Shown: positions 44,002 through 53,167 of the stretch, piece by piece
Position numbering within the stretch: position 1 is the first letter of the stretch
Layout: the number at the start of each line of letters is the position of its first letter
DNA from: JADLHS01 sp039806955
GTDB lineage: Bacteria; Verrucomicrobiota; Verrucomicrobiia; Limisphaerales; JADLHS01
Assembly: GCA_039806955.1 (NCBI GenBank)
Contig: JBDHQI010000015.1
Coordinates: 1-64,000 of the forward strand
Direction of reading: 5' to 3'
DNA length: 64,000 nt
Translations under genes and position numbers: made by a program
The notes under the pieces: generated by a model
The model's input: the letters and a program-made list of their open reading frames with translations, nothing else
What the model was told of the DNA's origin: nothing
The model's database searches: none

Positions 44002-45897
44002 ATGAGAAAAAACACCGAAAGCATAAAAACGAAACCGTCCAAGACCCGCGCCCCCAAGCGGCGCGAAGTGGGTCAGGCCATGTTGGGCCGCGACATCTTT
44101 GTCGAGGCGCTCGAGCGTGAAGGCGTGGAAGTCATCTTCGCTTATCCCGGCGGCGCGAGCATGGAAATCCATCAATCCCTGACGAAATCCAAGATTCGCA
44201 CCATTCTGCCACGCCACGAACAGGGCGGCTCGTTTGCCGCAGGCGGTTACGCTCGCGCCACCGGCAAGGCCGGAGTGTGCATGACCACCAGCGGTCCGGG
44301 CGCCACAAACATGGTCACCTCTATTGCCGACGCTTACATGGATTCCGTCCCGCTGATCGCCATCACCGGCCAGGTGCCCAGTGCAATGATTGGTCGCGGC
44401 GCCTTTCAGGAAACCGACATCATCGGCATGACGCTGCCGGTGGTGAAACAAAGCTATCTGGTGAAGGACGTGAATGAAATTCCGTGGATCATCAAGGAGG
44501 CGTTTTATCTGGCGCAATCCGGTCGCCCCGGTCCGGTGGTGATTGATGTGCCCAAAGACGTGCAACAGATCAAAACGCATCCGGTCTGGCCCACGTTGGA
44601 GCAGGTCAAGAAACGGCTGCGCGGCTACCAGCAACCGCAGTTGAAGGCGGACGACCTGGCGTTGAATGAAATCATCGGTTTGATCGAAAAGGCCGAGCGC
44701 CCGGTGTTGTATTGCGGCGGCGGCATCATCATGGGCAACGCCATGGCTGAATTGAAAAAATTCGCCGAGGCCACCAACATCCCCGTGACCACGACCCTGG
44801 GCGGGTTGGGCGGATTCCCGGAAACGCATCCGCAATCCTTGCGCTGGCTGGGCATGCACGGTTCGGCCGTGGCCAACTGGGCGGTGAGCGGGGAATTCGA
44901 GAAACGCAAATCCTTCAGCGAGCCCATGGTCAAGTTGCATGAGGGGGCGGATTTGTTGCTGGCGTTTGGGGTGCGATTCGATGATCGCGTGACCGGCAAG
45001 GTGGAGGAATTCTGCAAGACTGGCACGATCGTTCACATTGACATTGACGCCTCGGAGATTAACAAGAATTGCAAAGCCCATCTGCCCATCGTCGGGGAGA
45101 TCAAGGATGCGCTGACCCGCTTGAACCGCTTGCTGGCCAAGCGACCCCTGAACAAAAAATATCCAGCCTGGTGGAAGCGGATTGAGGCCTGGCGCGAGAA
45201 AGCGCCGTTCGCCTATGCGGTGACGCCGGAAATCATGAACAGCGAACACATGCGCAAACACCTCAAAGGTCAGCCCGAGGAATGTATTCTGCCGGAGATG
45301 GTCGTGGAAGAATTGTACGCCCTGACCAAAGGCGACGCCTTCATCACCACTGGCGTCGGGCAGCACCAGATGTGGGCGGCGCAATGGTATAAGTACAAAC
45401 AACCGCGGCGCTACATCAGCAGTCTGGGGTTGGGTTCGATGGGTTTTGGTTATCCGGCGGCGCTGGGCGTGAAGGCCGCATTCCCGAACAAACAGGTGAT
45501 TGATATTGACGGGGACGGTTCGTTCCTGATGAACAACCAGGAACTGGCCACGGCCAAGGTGGAAAAGCTGGCCGTGAAGGCCATCGTGTTGAACAACCAA
45601 TACCTCGGCATGGTGATGCAGTGGGAGGATAAATTCTACGGTGGCAACCGCGGGCATACGTATCTCGGCAACCCCGAAGCGCGCACGGAAATTTATCCCG
45701 ACTACGTGCAGATGTGCGAATCGTTCGGCGTGAAATGCGAGCGGGTGCTGTACAAAAAAGACCTGCGCGCCGCCATCCAGCGCATGTTGGCTGCCGATGA
45801 ACCCTACGTGCTGGACGTTATCGTGCCGCACACCGAGCACGTGCTGCCGTTCATTCCGGGGGGCAAAACCGTGGCGGACATGATCTGGAAACTCTGA
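44002..45897 (+). CDS. ilvB: acetolactate synthase, large (catalytic) subunit
   Basis: TPP- and FAD-dependent enzyme of valine, leucine and isoleucine synthesis; 631 residues. The TPP N-terminal domain starts after a 28-residue basic extension (MRKNTESIKTKPSKTRAPKR...), with the catalytic glutamate E73 in LPRHEQGGSFAAGGYARATG. The central FAD domain includes PVLYCGGGIIMGNA. The C-terminal TPP domain includes GLGSMGFGYPAALG and the diphosphate motif GDGSFLMNNQELAT followed by NNQYLGMVMQWEDKFY. The ATG at 44002 is the first after the attenuator; no good ribosome site is visible (AGAACAAATAGT). A regulatory subunit (ilvN) and ilvC are not next door. The leader above should control its transcription. 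Confidence 0.95.
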   Translation: MRKNTESIKTKPSKTRAPKRREVGQAMLGRDIFVEALEREGVEVIFAYPGGASMEIHQSLTKSKIRTILPRHEQGGSFAAGGYARATGKAGVCMTTSGPGATNMVTSIADAYMDSVPLIAITGQVPSAMIGRGAFQETDIIGMTLPVVKQSYLVKDVNEIPWIIKEAFYLAQSGRPGPVVIDVPKDVQQIKTHPVWPTLEQVKKRLRGYQQPQLKADDLALNEIIGLIEKAERPVLYCGGGIIMGNAMAELKKFAEATNIPVTTTLGGLGGFPETHPQSLRWLGMHGSAVANWAVSGEFEKRKSFSEPMVKLHEGADLLLAFGVRFDDRVTGKVEEFCKTGTIVHIDIDASEINKNCKAHLPIVGEIKDALTRLNRLLAKRPLNKKYPAWWKRIEAWREKAPFAYAVTPEIMNSEHMRKHLKGQPEECILPEMVVEELYALTKGDAFITTGVGQHQMWAAQWYKYKQPRRYISSLGLGSMGFGYPAALGVKAAFPNKQVIDIDGDGSFLMNNQELATAKVEKLAVKAIVLNNQYLGMVMQWEDKFYGGNRGHTYLGNPEARTEIYPDYVQMCESFGVKCERVLYKKDLRAAIQRMLAADEPYVLDVIVPHTEHVLPFIPGGKTVADMIWKL

Positions 45898-45918
45898 AGT
45901 TCGGAAGCGGTTGATTTC

Positions 45919-45951
45919 AAGCCGGACGAGCCAACCCTCGTCCGGCTTTAT
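45919..45951 (+). terminator. intrinsic terminator after ilvB
   Basis: A perfect 12-bp stem AAGCCGGACGAG/CTCGTCCGGCTT with a 6-base loop (CCAACC), 22 bases after the ilvB stop. The following T tract is short (TTTATA), so termination may be partial. It marks the end of the ilvB transcript. Confidence 0.75.
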
Positions 45952-46439
45952 ACTTGGAGTCACGAGATTCCGAACGCTTCGCTGGAACGATTCAGTCGCG
46001 CCAACGCCCGCTCAACCCGATGCCGGCCAGCACCGGAACGGAGCGCGCCATTGATGTCGCTTCAGTGTGCCAATCCAAAGGGGCGTTCGCATCAGGACCA
46101 GCGCCCTGGCGCCCGCCCCGCGGAAGCGGGCTGAAGCTCGTGATCCCAACCCGGTTCGTCTGCATTATTCCTGCCTGGCAGATTGCCGCGACCAGTGACG
46201 ATTGCACTCCCTTGGGGCCGGGTGGAACGGTCAACCTGGCCGTTCTGGTCGGGAGAGGAGATGTTTCTTGGAGGGCCGCGCGTTCCGCCGCGTCCCTTGA
46301 GGGGGCAAGGCGGATGGAAGAACGACAATTTACCGAAAGACTTTTACCCCGGCCTCGGACGCGGAGCAAAGCTCACAAAACCTACATTTTTATTGGGTAA
46401 CGTGGTGTCCCACGTCATTTTGCACAACGCATGAAGTGA
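45952..46439. other. gene-free region with repeat-like sequence
   Basis: About 490 bases between ilvB and tRNA-Leu with no supported coding frame. It includes GC-rich palindromic pieces such as GCGCC-CTG-GCGCC (46099-46112) and GAACGG/CCGTTC (46225-46230 with 46240-46245), and a stretch resembling the dispersed elements elsewhere in the window (around 46250-46320). I see no gene. Confidence 0.5.
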
Positions 46440-46524
46440 TGGTGCGCACGACAGGACTTGAACCTGTACGCCTTACGGCACTACCACCTCAAGGTAGCGC
46501 GTCTGCCAATTCCGCCACGTGCGC
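46440..46524 (-). tRNA. tRNA-Leu, anticodon GAG
   Basis: An 85-nt class II tRNA gene on the minus strand. The acceptor stem GCGCACG/CGTGCGC pairs perfectly and the CCA end is encoded (46440-46442). The anticodon stem-loop is CTACC-TTGAGGT-GGTAG, giving anticodon GAG; the D arm (GTGGCGGAATTGGCAGAC) and the variable arm (GTGCCGTAAGGCG) match tRNA-Leu; the T arm is ACAGG-TTCAAGT-CCTGT. The G at the third anticodon position reads CUC and CUU. Confidence 0.95.
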
Positions 46525-46644
46525 GCAGCGGGCAAAATAGAGCAATTCCCCGGCGGGCGGGCAAGGTTATTTCGCGCGGCAGCGACGCGATTGGACCGAC
46601 CGATTCCGGCTTTGCATTGCGGTCGTACGCGTTAGACTTTGCTC

Positions 46645-47226
46645 ATGAAGAAGCTCCGTCTGCTCCTGCTCGCGCTGGGATTCGGCGCCGTGCTCCTCGG
46701 CGGCTTGTGGCTCGGGTTGACCCTCCACCGGTTTACAAGCGGAACGCGTAAGGGATACAATTCCGCCACCGTGCTCCAGCAGGTGCAAACGCTCTCGCAA
46801 TTGGTCACGGTGAAATACGTCATGGAAAAGGTGGTGGTTTACGAGGATGTAAAGTGGTATCCGGGCGGGGATAATCGCGTGTTGATGGTGGCGCACGGCA
46901 TCGTCAAGGCCGGGGTGGATTTGCAACGGCTGCAACCCGAGGACGTGCGTCTTTCCGGCGCGACCGCCCGCGTGCGGTTGCCCCGCGCGCAGATCACGGA
47001 CTGTTACCTGGATGAGAACCAAACCCAGGTGGTCGAGCGCACCACAGGCCTGTTGCGGGCGTTTGACAAGGATTTGGAACAGACGGCGCGGAAAATCGCC
47101 GTGGACGACATTCAGCGTGCCGCCCGTTATGCGGGAATTTTGAAGGACGCTGACGAACGGGCGCGCGCCCAGCTCAAAGAATTTTTTCTGCTGACGGGCT
47201 ATGCGGTGGAGTTTGTGGAGCCGTGA
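46645..47226 (+). CDS. DUF4230 membrane protein
   Basis: A 193-residue protein anchored by one N-terminal membrane helix (about 5-28, LLLLALGFGAVLLGGLWLGL). The body is a DUF4230 domain: SATVLQQVQTLSQLVTVKYVMEKV, DNRVLMVAHGIVKAGVDLQRL, ATARVRLPRAQITDCYLDEN and the helical end (RAFDKDLEQTARKIAVDDIQ, ARAQLKEFFLLTGYAVEFV). The domain is widespread but uncharacterised. The ATG at 46645 is preferred over the TTG at 46639. It starts 121 bases downstream of the tRNA gene in the opposite orientation. Confidence 0.85.
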   Translation: MKKLRLLLLALGFGAVLLGGLWLGLTLHRFTSGTRKGYNSATVLQQVQTLSQLVTVKYVMEKVVVYEDVKWYPGGDNRVLMVAHGIVKAGVDLQRLQPEDVRLSGATARVRLPRAQITDCYLDENQTQVVERTTGLLRAFDKDLEQTARKIAVDDIQRAARYAGILKDADERARAQLKEFFLLTGYAVEFVEP

Positions 47227-47326
47227 TCCGGAAGTGCCGGTCCGTTTCTCGCACAATGACCGCAGGACACTGCCCCGAAACAAGCCAGAGCCAACGCGAC
47301 CAAATCAATCGCAGCGCAACGCCGGA

Positions 47327-47563
47327 CTAATCCACCAGCGCCACCTTGTCGCCGTTGACGAGATTGATTTTGATGGATGCGGGCGCACGCGAAGATTCGG
47401 CTTCCACTTGCAGGCGCCGCCGTTGTGTGCCGCTGGATTGATGGCGCGAGCGCAGTTGCATGAGAAAAAGCAAGGACGACCGAGGTGCGGGTTTGCGATT
47501 GGTGATTTGCGCCAGGGCTTTGGCCTCTTGGAGCACCTTGAGTAATTTAATTTTTGTAGCCAT
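47327..47563 (-). CDS. small conserved-looking hypothetical protein
   Basis: A 78-residue protein (MATKIKLLKVLQEAKALAQI..., ending SIKINLVNGDKVALVD) with no signal peptide, a basic middle (QRRRLQVEAESSR) and no known domain. It is 47 bases away from any same-strand neighbour and runs opposite to the genes around it. I have the impression of similar short proteins starting MATKIKLLKVLQE in Verrucomicrobiota, but this is memory, not a search. It could equally be non-coding; the ATG at 47563 was chosen over 47602. Confidence 0.45.
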   Translation of the reverse strand: MATKIKLLKVLQEAKALAQITNRKPAPRSSLLFLMQLRSRHQSSGTQRRRLQVEAESSRAPASIKINLVNGDKVALVD

Positions 47564-47733
47564 AGGGCGTCCTTGGCGGCGAATGTGCAGGTCGTGTGCC
47601 ACCAGAAATTTCGTCAGGGTTCACGCATCCGAATCAACTGTCATTCCGCAACAACCCTGATGAGAAGCGTCGCGTGGCGGGGTAAATGAAACTTGGCACT
47701 GTCGTCGCGTTTTGGTTTCCTGCCCGCGCCCGA

Positions 47734-49932
47734 ATGAAATGTTACCGCGTCGCCACGCTCGCCCTGCTGTTGATCACAGGTATGGTCGGCGGCGCGTTTG
47801 CTCAGGAAGATCCCGGACTGGAATTACAGGGCGACCAGGTGCTTTTCATTCGCACGAACAACACCGCCATTATCACCAACGGCACGGTCACGGGTTTGGG
47901 CGGAATCCTCACCGCTGATCGCGCGGTGGTGAATATGCAGACCGGCGACATCGAAGCGGAAGGCCATGTGCGCATCCAACGCGATAACATGACTTGGGCC
48001 GGGGAAAGCATCCGCTACAATTTCCGTACCCGGCAGATGCGGGCCGCGCAATTTCGCACCGGGCGCGCGCCGTTTTTTGCGGGCGGTGAGGGCTTATCCA
48101 GCGATCGCGCTTCCACCACCAACAGCGTGTATTCCGCTCAACACGCTTTTCTTACGACCGATGACGTTGCTGATCCGGGACTGCGGATTCAGGCCAGTTC
48201 GTTGAAGATCGTTCCCGGTCAGTATTTTCAGGCGCGCAATGCCGTGCTGTATGCCGGCTCCGTGCCGGTGTTTTATTTTCCATTTTACACGCAGCGCCTG
48301 GACGGCAAGGGACACCATTTCGATTTTGTCCCCGGCTATCGCAATCGCTACGGCGCGTATTTGTTGAGCAGTTACAATTGGGCGTGGCGCGAGGAGCTGG
48401 ATGGCAAATTGCGTCTGGATTACCGCACCAAACGCGGCGTGGGGGCCGGTACCGATGTGAACGCGCATCTCGGTCCGTGGGGCGAAACCACGGTGAAGTA
48501 TGATTATTTGCACGATTTGCGCCCGGACATTGGCAACCCCGGTTACAACCTTCCGGCGGATCGGCAGCGCGTCTGGTTCAGCTACAACGCGGCCCCGACG
48601 ACGAATTTCACCATCAAATCCCAGGTGCGCTATCAAACCGACGAGCGCATCGTCCAAAACTTCTTTGAAAGCGAGTACCGCGAAAATTCGCAGCCCAGCA
48701 CCTACGTGGAGATCAATCCGCATACGGATAATTTTTCCGTCAGCGTTTACGCGCAACCGCGCCTCAACGAGTTCTTTGAAAATGTGGAGCGTTTGCCGGA
48801 CGTGCGGCTGACCGGGTTTCGCCAGCAAGTTCTCAACACGCCGCTCTATTACGAGAGCGAAACCTCGGCGGGCTATTATCGCCGGCGGTTTGCCGTGACC
48901 AACGACGTGGTGGCAGGCGCGAATTATGCCGGGATGCGGGCGGATACGTTTCACCAACTCACTCTGCCGCGCACATTCTGGGGCTGGCTGAATCTTGTCC
49001 CGCGCGCCGGTGGCCGCTTCACGTATTACGGAGATGCCACCGGTCCGGGCGCGACGACGGATGAGTTGGACCGCACCGTTTTCAACGCCGGCGGCGAACT
49101 CACTTTCAAAGCGTCGCAGACGTGGGCGGGCGAAACCAATCGCTGGCTGGCCTTGGATGGTTTGCGCCACATCATTCAGCCCTCCCTCAATTATGCCTAT
49201 GTGAAAACGCCCAACCATCGCCCCGGCGAACTGCCGCAGTTTGACATGGAACTGCCCAGTCTGCGCCTGTTGCCGCTGGAGTTTCCGGAGGACAACGCCA
49301 TTGATGCCATTGACGGCGAAAACGTGATGCGGTTGAGTCTGCGCAATCGTGTGCAAACCAAGCGTGACGGACGCATCCAGGATTTCCTCTACTGGGATGT
49401 TTATGCGGACTGGTTCATCAACCCGCGTTCCGGGCGCGAAGATTTTTCCGACCTGTATTCCGATCTCGTCTTCCGACCGCGTTCCTGGATTACGTTGGAA
49501 TCCATGAACCGTTACAACGTGCGAAGCGGACTGTTACGCCTGGCCTATCACAATCTGACGTTACAACCGAACGAATGGTGGAGCTGGGGCATCGGGCACA
49601 TCTACGTGCATGACGATTTCAGCGCGAGTCCGACCGCGTTGCAGGCAGGCAACAGCTCATTGATCAGCACTCTTTTTTTGCGCGTCAATGAAAACTGGGG
49701 TTTCCGGGCGCAGCACCAATACGAAGTGCGGGAAAACTGGCTGCAACAACAGACCTACTCGATTTACCGCGACCTGCGCAGTTGGACGGCGGCGCTGGCG
49801 TTTCGGGTGCGCGATCCGCACAACGGTGAAGGCCGGGACTTTGCCGTGGCGTTCACCTTCTCGCTCAAAGCCGCGCCGAAAACGAGCGTCGGCGAAGATG
49901 CCATTCGCGAAACCCGGTTGCTGGGGTATTAA
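47734..49932 (+). CDS. lptD: LptD/OstA-like outer-membrane protein
   Basis: A 732-residue outer-membrane protein with signal peptide (about 1-24, MKCYRVATLALLLITGMVGG). The N-terminal OstA-like beta-jelly roll follows (about 25-125): LELQGDQVLFIRTNNTAIIT, GDIEAEGHVRIQRDN, the repeat family that carries LPS in LptA/LptC/LptD. The remainder is rich in alternating aromatic strands typical of a beta barrel (YAYVKTPNHRPGELPQFDM, RSWTAALAFRV), ending in a Phe/Tyr-type strand. LptD inserts LPS in the outer leaflet, so it fits a Gram-negative envelope. Other lpt genes are not adjacent. The ATG at 47734 gives the signal peptide; the frame extends to 47686. Confidence 0.8.
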   Translation: MKCYRVATLALLLITGMVGGAFAQEDPGLELQGDQVLFIRTNNTAIITNGTVTGLGGILTADRAVVNMQTGDIEAEGHVRIQRDNMTWAGESIRYNFRTRQMRAAQFRTGRAPFFAGGEGLSSDRASTTNSVYSAQHAFLTTDDVADPGLRIQASSLKIVPGQYFQARNAVLYAGSVPVFYFPFYTQRLDGKGHHFDFVPGYRNRYGAYLLSSYNWAWREELDGKLRLDYRTKRGVGAGTDVNAHLGPWGETTVKYDYLHDLRPDIGNPGYNLPADRQRVWFSYNAAPTTNFTIKSQVRYQTDERIVQNFFESEYRENSQPSTYVEINPHTDNFSVSVYAQPRLNEFFENVERLPDVRLTGFRQQVLNTPLYYESETSAGYYRRRFAVTNDVVAGANYAGMRADTFHQLTLPRTFWGWLNLVPRAGGRFTYYGDATGPGATTDELDRTVFNAGGELTFKASQTWAGETNRWLALDGLRHIIQPSLNYAYVKTPNHRPGELPQFDMELPSLRLLPLEFPEDNAIDAIDGENVMRLSLRNRVQTKRDGRIQDFLYWDVYADWFINPRSGREDFSDLYSDLVFRPRSWITLESMNRYNVRSGLLRLAYHNLTLQPNEWWSWGIGHIYVHDDFSASPTALQAGNSSLISTLFLRVNENWGFRAQHQYEVRENWLQQQTYSIYRDLRSWTAALAFRVRDPHNGEGRDFAVAFTFSLKAAPKTSVGEDAIRETRLLGY

Positions 49933-50032
49933 GGGAATCGCCACTCAAAACTGAATTGGCGCCCCTGATTCCAGCCCCAAAGAACCATAATTTAAGCTTT
50001 GGTTTTCCGGCCCGGAACATTAGGATGGCGGC

Positions 50033-50437
50033 ATGTCCGAGATCGCTAAATTTGTCAACATCGGCGCGGCGAGCATCACGCCCGGCATCGCCGAAAAGGT
50101 CTTGCGATTTTTGCCGCAGTGGAAGCTGGAGTTCACCCAGATCAACGCGCCGTTGTTTCCGCATTTGGTGGATCAACTCGCGTTTCTTGCGGATCTCGTC
50201 GAGGACGTCCTCGAAGGCGTCTATAAGGAATTGCCTTATTCCACCCTGGCACAAGCCGTGTTCGCCTTAGTTTACGCGCATAAAAAGGTCGGCATCATTC
50301 CGGACAGTGTGTTGAGCCTGGGCTACGCCGATGATTCCAGCGTGGTGCGCGCGGTACTCATTCAAAACGAAAAGCCGCTCGCCTTCTACGCGGGTTCGCA
50401 AGGCCTGGATTGGAAGAAAATTACCAGTCACCCCTGA
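50033..50437 (+). CDS. DUF1232-like (YkvA family) protein
   Basis: A 134-residue protein. A helical N-terminal part (EKVLRFLPQWKLEFTQINAP) precedes the DUF1232 pattern YSTLAQAVFALVYAHKKVGIIP-DSV-LSLGYADDSSVVRAVL, in which LPYSTLAQA fills the place of the first membrane-associated helix and IPD.LLGY.DD the second. YkvA-type proteins are small membrane-associated proteins of unknown function. It is convergent with the three-gene operon that follows (its stop is 36 bases from the 3' end of the response-regulator gene). Confidence 0.75.
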   Translation: MSEIAKFVNIGAASITPGIAEKVLRFLPQWKLEFTQINAPLFPHLVDQLAFLADLVEDVLEGVYKELPYSTLAQAVFALVYAHKKVGIIPDSVLSLGYADDSSVVRAVLIQNEKPLAFYAGSQGLDWKKITSHP

Positions 50438-50473
50438 ATTGGAGCGGCTTCCGCAAATCGTCGGTAATCCCGC

Positions 50474-51733
50474 TTAATGCTCCGGTCGGGCGGCGCCCCA
50501 GATTTGCTCGGCCAGGCGTGACTTCTCGGCAAATTCCGTATTGAGTTCCGGCAACGAGCGTGCGGGAGCGGTCGGCAGGTGCAAGGTGAACGTGGTGCCT
50601 TTGCCGTCCACGCTGTCGGCAGCGATACGTCCGCCGTGGTGGTGGACGATGAAAAAGCAGCCCATCAGATGAATGCCGTATTCAGCGGGATCATCCATTC
50701 GCACCATGAACGGATCAAACAGATAACGCAATTTTTCTCTGGAAAGTCCCGGGCCATTGTCGGCGATTTGCAATTGCACTTCGGGCCGTTCCGGATTTTC
50801 GTAGTGCGTGGTCCCGGTAAAAGTGATCTGACTGCCATCGGGTAAACTGGCCAGTTCCTCCCGGAGCAGCAAATCGAACAGGCGCTGGAACTTCGCGCGC
50901 TCGGCAGTGACCACCGGCAGGTCTTCGGGGATTTGATTTTCGATGCTGATTTTCTTTTCCGCGATCAGCGGCTGCAGTCCCTCAGTGGTTGCCGCGAGCA
51001 ACTGGCGCAGGTGAATCTTCTCGGTGGTTTGCGTCGCCGGTTTTTCCGCCGCCGCCCACAGGGCTTTGAGCAGATCGTTGATCTTGTCAATCTGACCCAG
51101 CACGCTTTTGTGATAGTCCGTCCAAAATTCCTCGTGATGAATCTTGTCCGGAGCGGTTTTTTCATCCCGCATCATTGCGGGGGCGAGTTCGAGGAAGGTT
51201 TTGACCGTCACGAGGGCATTGCGGATGTGGTGGCTGAGGCCGGCGGTGAGCATGCCGAGACTTACCAAACGATCCGCAATCAACAAGTTGCGCAGAGTCT
51301 CCATTTTCTCCCGCAGCAACCGTTCATTTTCCCGCTGCAACCAGAAGAACTCCATGGCGCGCTTGAGTTGCGCCTCCAGATAATTGGGGTCCCAAGGTTT
51401 GGTGACGTAGTGGAAAATGCCCCCGGCATTGATGGCGGTGACTGCGTCATTGAACTCGGTGAAGGCGGTGACCAAAAACCGCAGCGTGGCCGGACTGACC
51501 TCCTTGGCGCGCTGCAACAGCCAGGTGCCCTTTTCTCCCGGCATACGTTGATCGGTCATCAAAATGGCGACCTCGTCCTTGTGTTCCTGCAACAGGCGGA
51601 ACCCATCCTGCGCGTTGGTGGCCGTCAAAATGCGAAAGTCATCACCGAACGCGCGCGCGAAGGCTTTCAACGATTTTTCCTCGTCGTCCACATAGATTAC
51701 CTGAAATTTGCGATAATCGTATTTTTCAGCCAT
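50474..51733 (-). CDS. receiver + histidine-kinase-like protein (PhcR-like)
   Basis: A 419-residue cytoplasmic protein. The receiver domain covers 10-128: acidic DDEE (16-19), phospho-acceptor D61 in ILMTDQRMPGEKG, and K112 in VTKPWDP. A coiled linker (FFWLQRENERLLREKMETL) leads to a kinase-like module: H-box GLSHHIRNALVTVK (H168), then LFDLLLREELASLPDG where the N box would be, G1/D box IADNGPGLS and G2 HLMGCFFIVHHHGGRI. The usual N-box asparagine is not visible, so ATP binding may be impaired. A regulator whose output is a kinase-like domain is the unusual arrangement described for PhcR in Ralstonia. It is the last gene of the operon, 15 bases after the kinase gene. Confidence 0.8.
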   Translation of the reverse strand: MAEKYDYRKFQVIYVDDEEKSLKAFARAFGDDFRILTATNAQDGFRLLQEHKDEVAILMTDQRMPGEKGTWLLQRAKEVSPATLRFLVTAFTEFNDAVTAINAGGIFHYVTKPWDPNYLEAQLKRAMEFFWLQRENERLLREKMETLRNLLIADRLVSLGMLTAGLSHHIRNALVTVKTFLELAPAMMRDEKTAPDKIHHEEFWTDYHKSVLGQIDKINDLLKALWAAAEKPATQTTEKIHLRQLLAATTEGLQPLIAEKKISIENQIPEDLPVVTAERAKFQRLFDLLLREELASLPDGSQITFTGTTHYENPERPEVQLQIADNGPGLSREKLRYLFDPFMVRMDDPAEYGIHLMGCFFIVHHHGGRIAADSVDGKGTTFTLHLPTAPARSLPELNTEFAEKSRLAEQIWGAARPEH

Positions 51734-51748
51734 AAAATTGGGCGCGCG

Positions 51749-53167
51749 TCAAACGGGATGCGGAAATTCCAAGGTAAACTCGCAATACTTTCCGGCCTCG
51801 GAACGCACCGAGATTTTGCCTTCACATTCCTGCATGATGCGATAACAAATGCTCAACCCCATGCCCATGCCCTCGCCGACGTCCTTGGTGGTGTAGAACG
51901 GGTCAAAGATTTTGTCAATGTGCGCGGTGGGAATGCCCGGGCCGTTGTCGCGGACAACAAGGTAGCTGGTCTGCGGGGTTTCCCGCGCTTCAATCCAGAT
52001 CGTGGGCGCTTCGCCATTGGCAAAAGCCTTGTGGCGCATCGCATCCAGTGAGTTTTGAATCAGGTTCACGAAGACGTGGATCAGTTTATTTTTGTTGGCG
52101 CGAACGGACAGGTGATCCGGCAGTTTGAGTTCAATGGCCGCCTGATCCTTCTTTTCACTGCTCAAAAATCGTAGCGCCGACGTGGCGACCTCTCCGACGT
52201 CAACGGTGTCCAAATGGTCGGTGGACGGATGGGTGAAAACGCGCAAGTCGGAGACGATGTTTTTAACGCGCTCGACGCCCGCTTCAACGTCCTGCAAAAT
52301 TTCGGTGTATTCCTCCTGTTGTTCCGATGCGACGTGGCGCGTTTTCTTTTTCAATGTGAACAGACTGGTGGCGACAAAATTCAACGGGTTGTTGATCTCG
52401 TGGATAATGCCGGCGCTCATGCGGCCCAACGACGCCATTTTTTCCGATTGGATGAGTTGCGATTCGGCTTCGGTCAGTTTTTGGATGGTATCGGCCAGTT
52501 CCTTGTTTCGCGCATCGAGCTGCAAATTATTTTGTTGCAAGGAGCCTTGACTCTCGGACAGTTGGTGTCGCAGCGAAAATTCGTGGAAGCGCGATTTGCT
52601 GTGAAAATAACTGCCCGTGACCACAATGATGCCAGTCAAACTCAGAAAATAAAGGTTGTTTACGAGCGCACCCAAATTTTCATTGGTTGCTGTTTGAAAT
52701 CCATCATGCGCAAAACTAGCCACCAAGTATAACACAATAACCAGCGTTGACGCGGCGAAGCTTTCCCAAAACGTCCAGTGCAACACGAAGGCCAATACGA
52801 GCAGCACCAGATTTAATCCAGCATAGTAGGGCGACCCAGCGCCTTCCGTTTTGGCGATCATCCAAGCGATGAACGAAGTCGGAATCATGAATAGAACAAT
52901 GCCGAGAAAACGATAGTGACGCCGCCCCAGCTTGGTCAACAAGACGGCCAGAAAGGCGCCGATCAATACCGAACTAAGCAAGCGCGCTTGTAGAAAATGA
53001 AACTGCTCAGCGACGCGGGGATAGACGTAGCGATCCAGAATGAAACCGGCGGGCATCAAGATCATGCCGAGGACGCAGGCAATCTTGAAGTTGTTGATGG
53101 TCTCCTGCTGATCATAAGCGGCGAAGGCTTTTAGCAGCGATGTGTCGTTTGAGTGTGATTCAGCCAT
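51749..53167 (-). CDS. six-TM sensor histidine kinase (PhcS-like)
   Basis: A 472-residue membrane kinase. Six hydrophobic segments lie in the first 190 residues (about 27-47, 63-79, 88-105, 116-131, 136-152, 171-188), forming a membrane sensing domain. A coiled-coil linker (LQQNNLQLDARNKELADTIQ) leads to the H box MSAGIIHEINNPLNF (H256) and a complete catalytic domain: N box NLIQNSLDAM, G1 VVRDNGPGIP, F box KIFDPFYTT, G2 GMGMGLSICYRIM. No periplasmic loop is large, so the signal is likely lipophilic. Its start overlaps the methyltransferase stop by 8 bases (53160-53167), indicating translational coupling. The family and position resemble PhcS. Confidence 0.88.
   Translation of the reverse strand: MAESHSNDTSLLKAFAAYDQQETINNFKIACVLGMILMPAGFILDRYVYPRVAEQFHFLQARLLSSVLIGAFLAVLLTKLGRRHYRFLGIVLFMIPTSFIAWMIAKTEGAGSPYYAGLNLVLLVLAFVLHWTFWESFAASTLVIVLYLVASFAHDGFQTATNENLGALVNNLYFLSLTGIIVVTGSYFHSKSRFHEFSLRHQLSESQGSLQQNNLQLDARNKELADTIQKLTEAESQLIQSEKMASLGRMSAGIIHEINNPLNFVATSLFTLKKKTRHVASEQQEEYTEILQDVEAGVERVKNIVSDLRVFTHPSTDHLDTVDVGEVATSALRFLSSEKKDQAAIELKLPDHLSVRANKNKLIHVFVNLIQNSLDAMRHKAFANGEAPTIWIEARETPQTSYLVVRDNGPGIPTAHIDKIFDPFYTTKDVGEGMGMGLSICYRIMQECEGKISVRSEAGKYCEFTLEFPHPV

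Noticed and set aside
43957..45963. 668-codon minus-strand open frame opposite ilvB (also 31119-33062, 41980-43527, 5134-6255)
   Set aside because: These long frames are antisense or out-of-frame shadows of clear genes; their translations show no domains and are rich in His, Arg and Gly.
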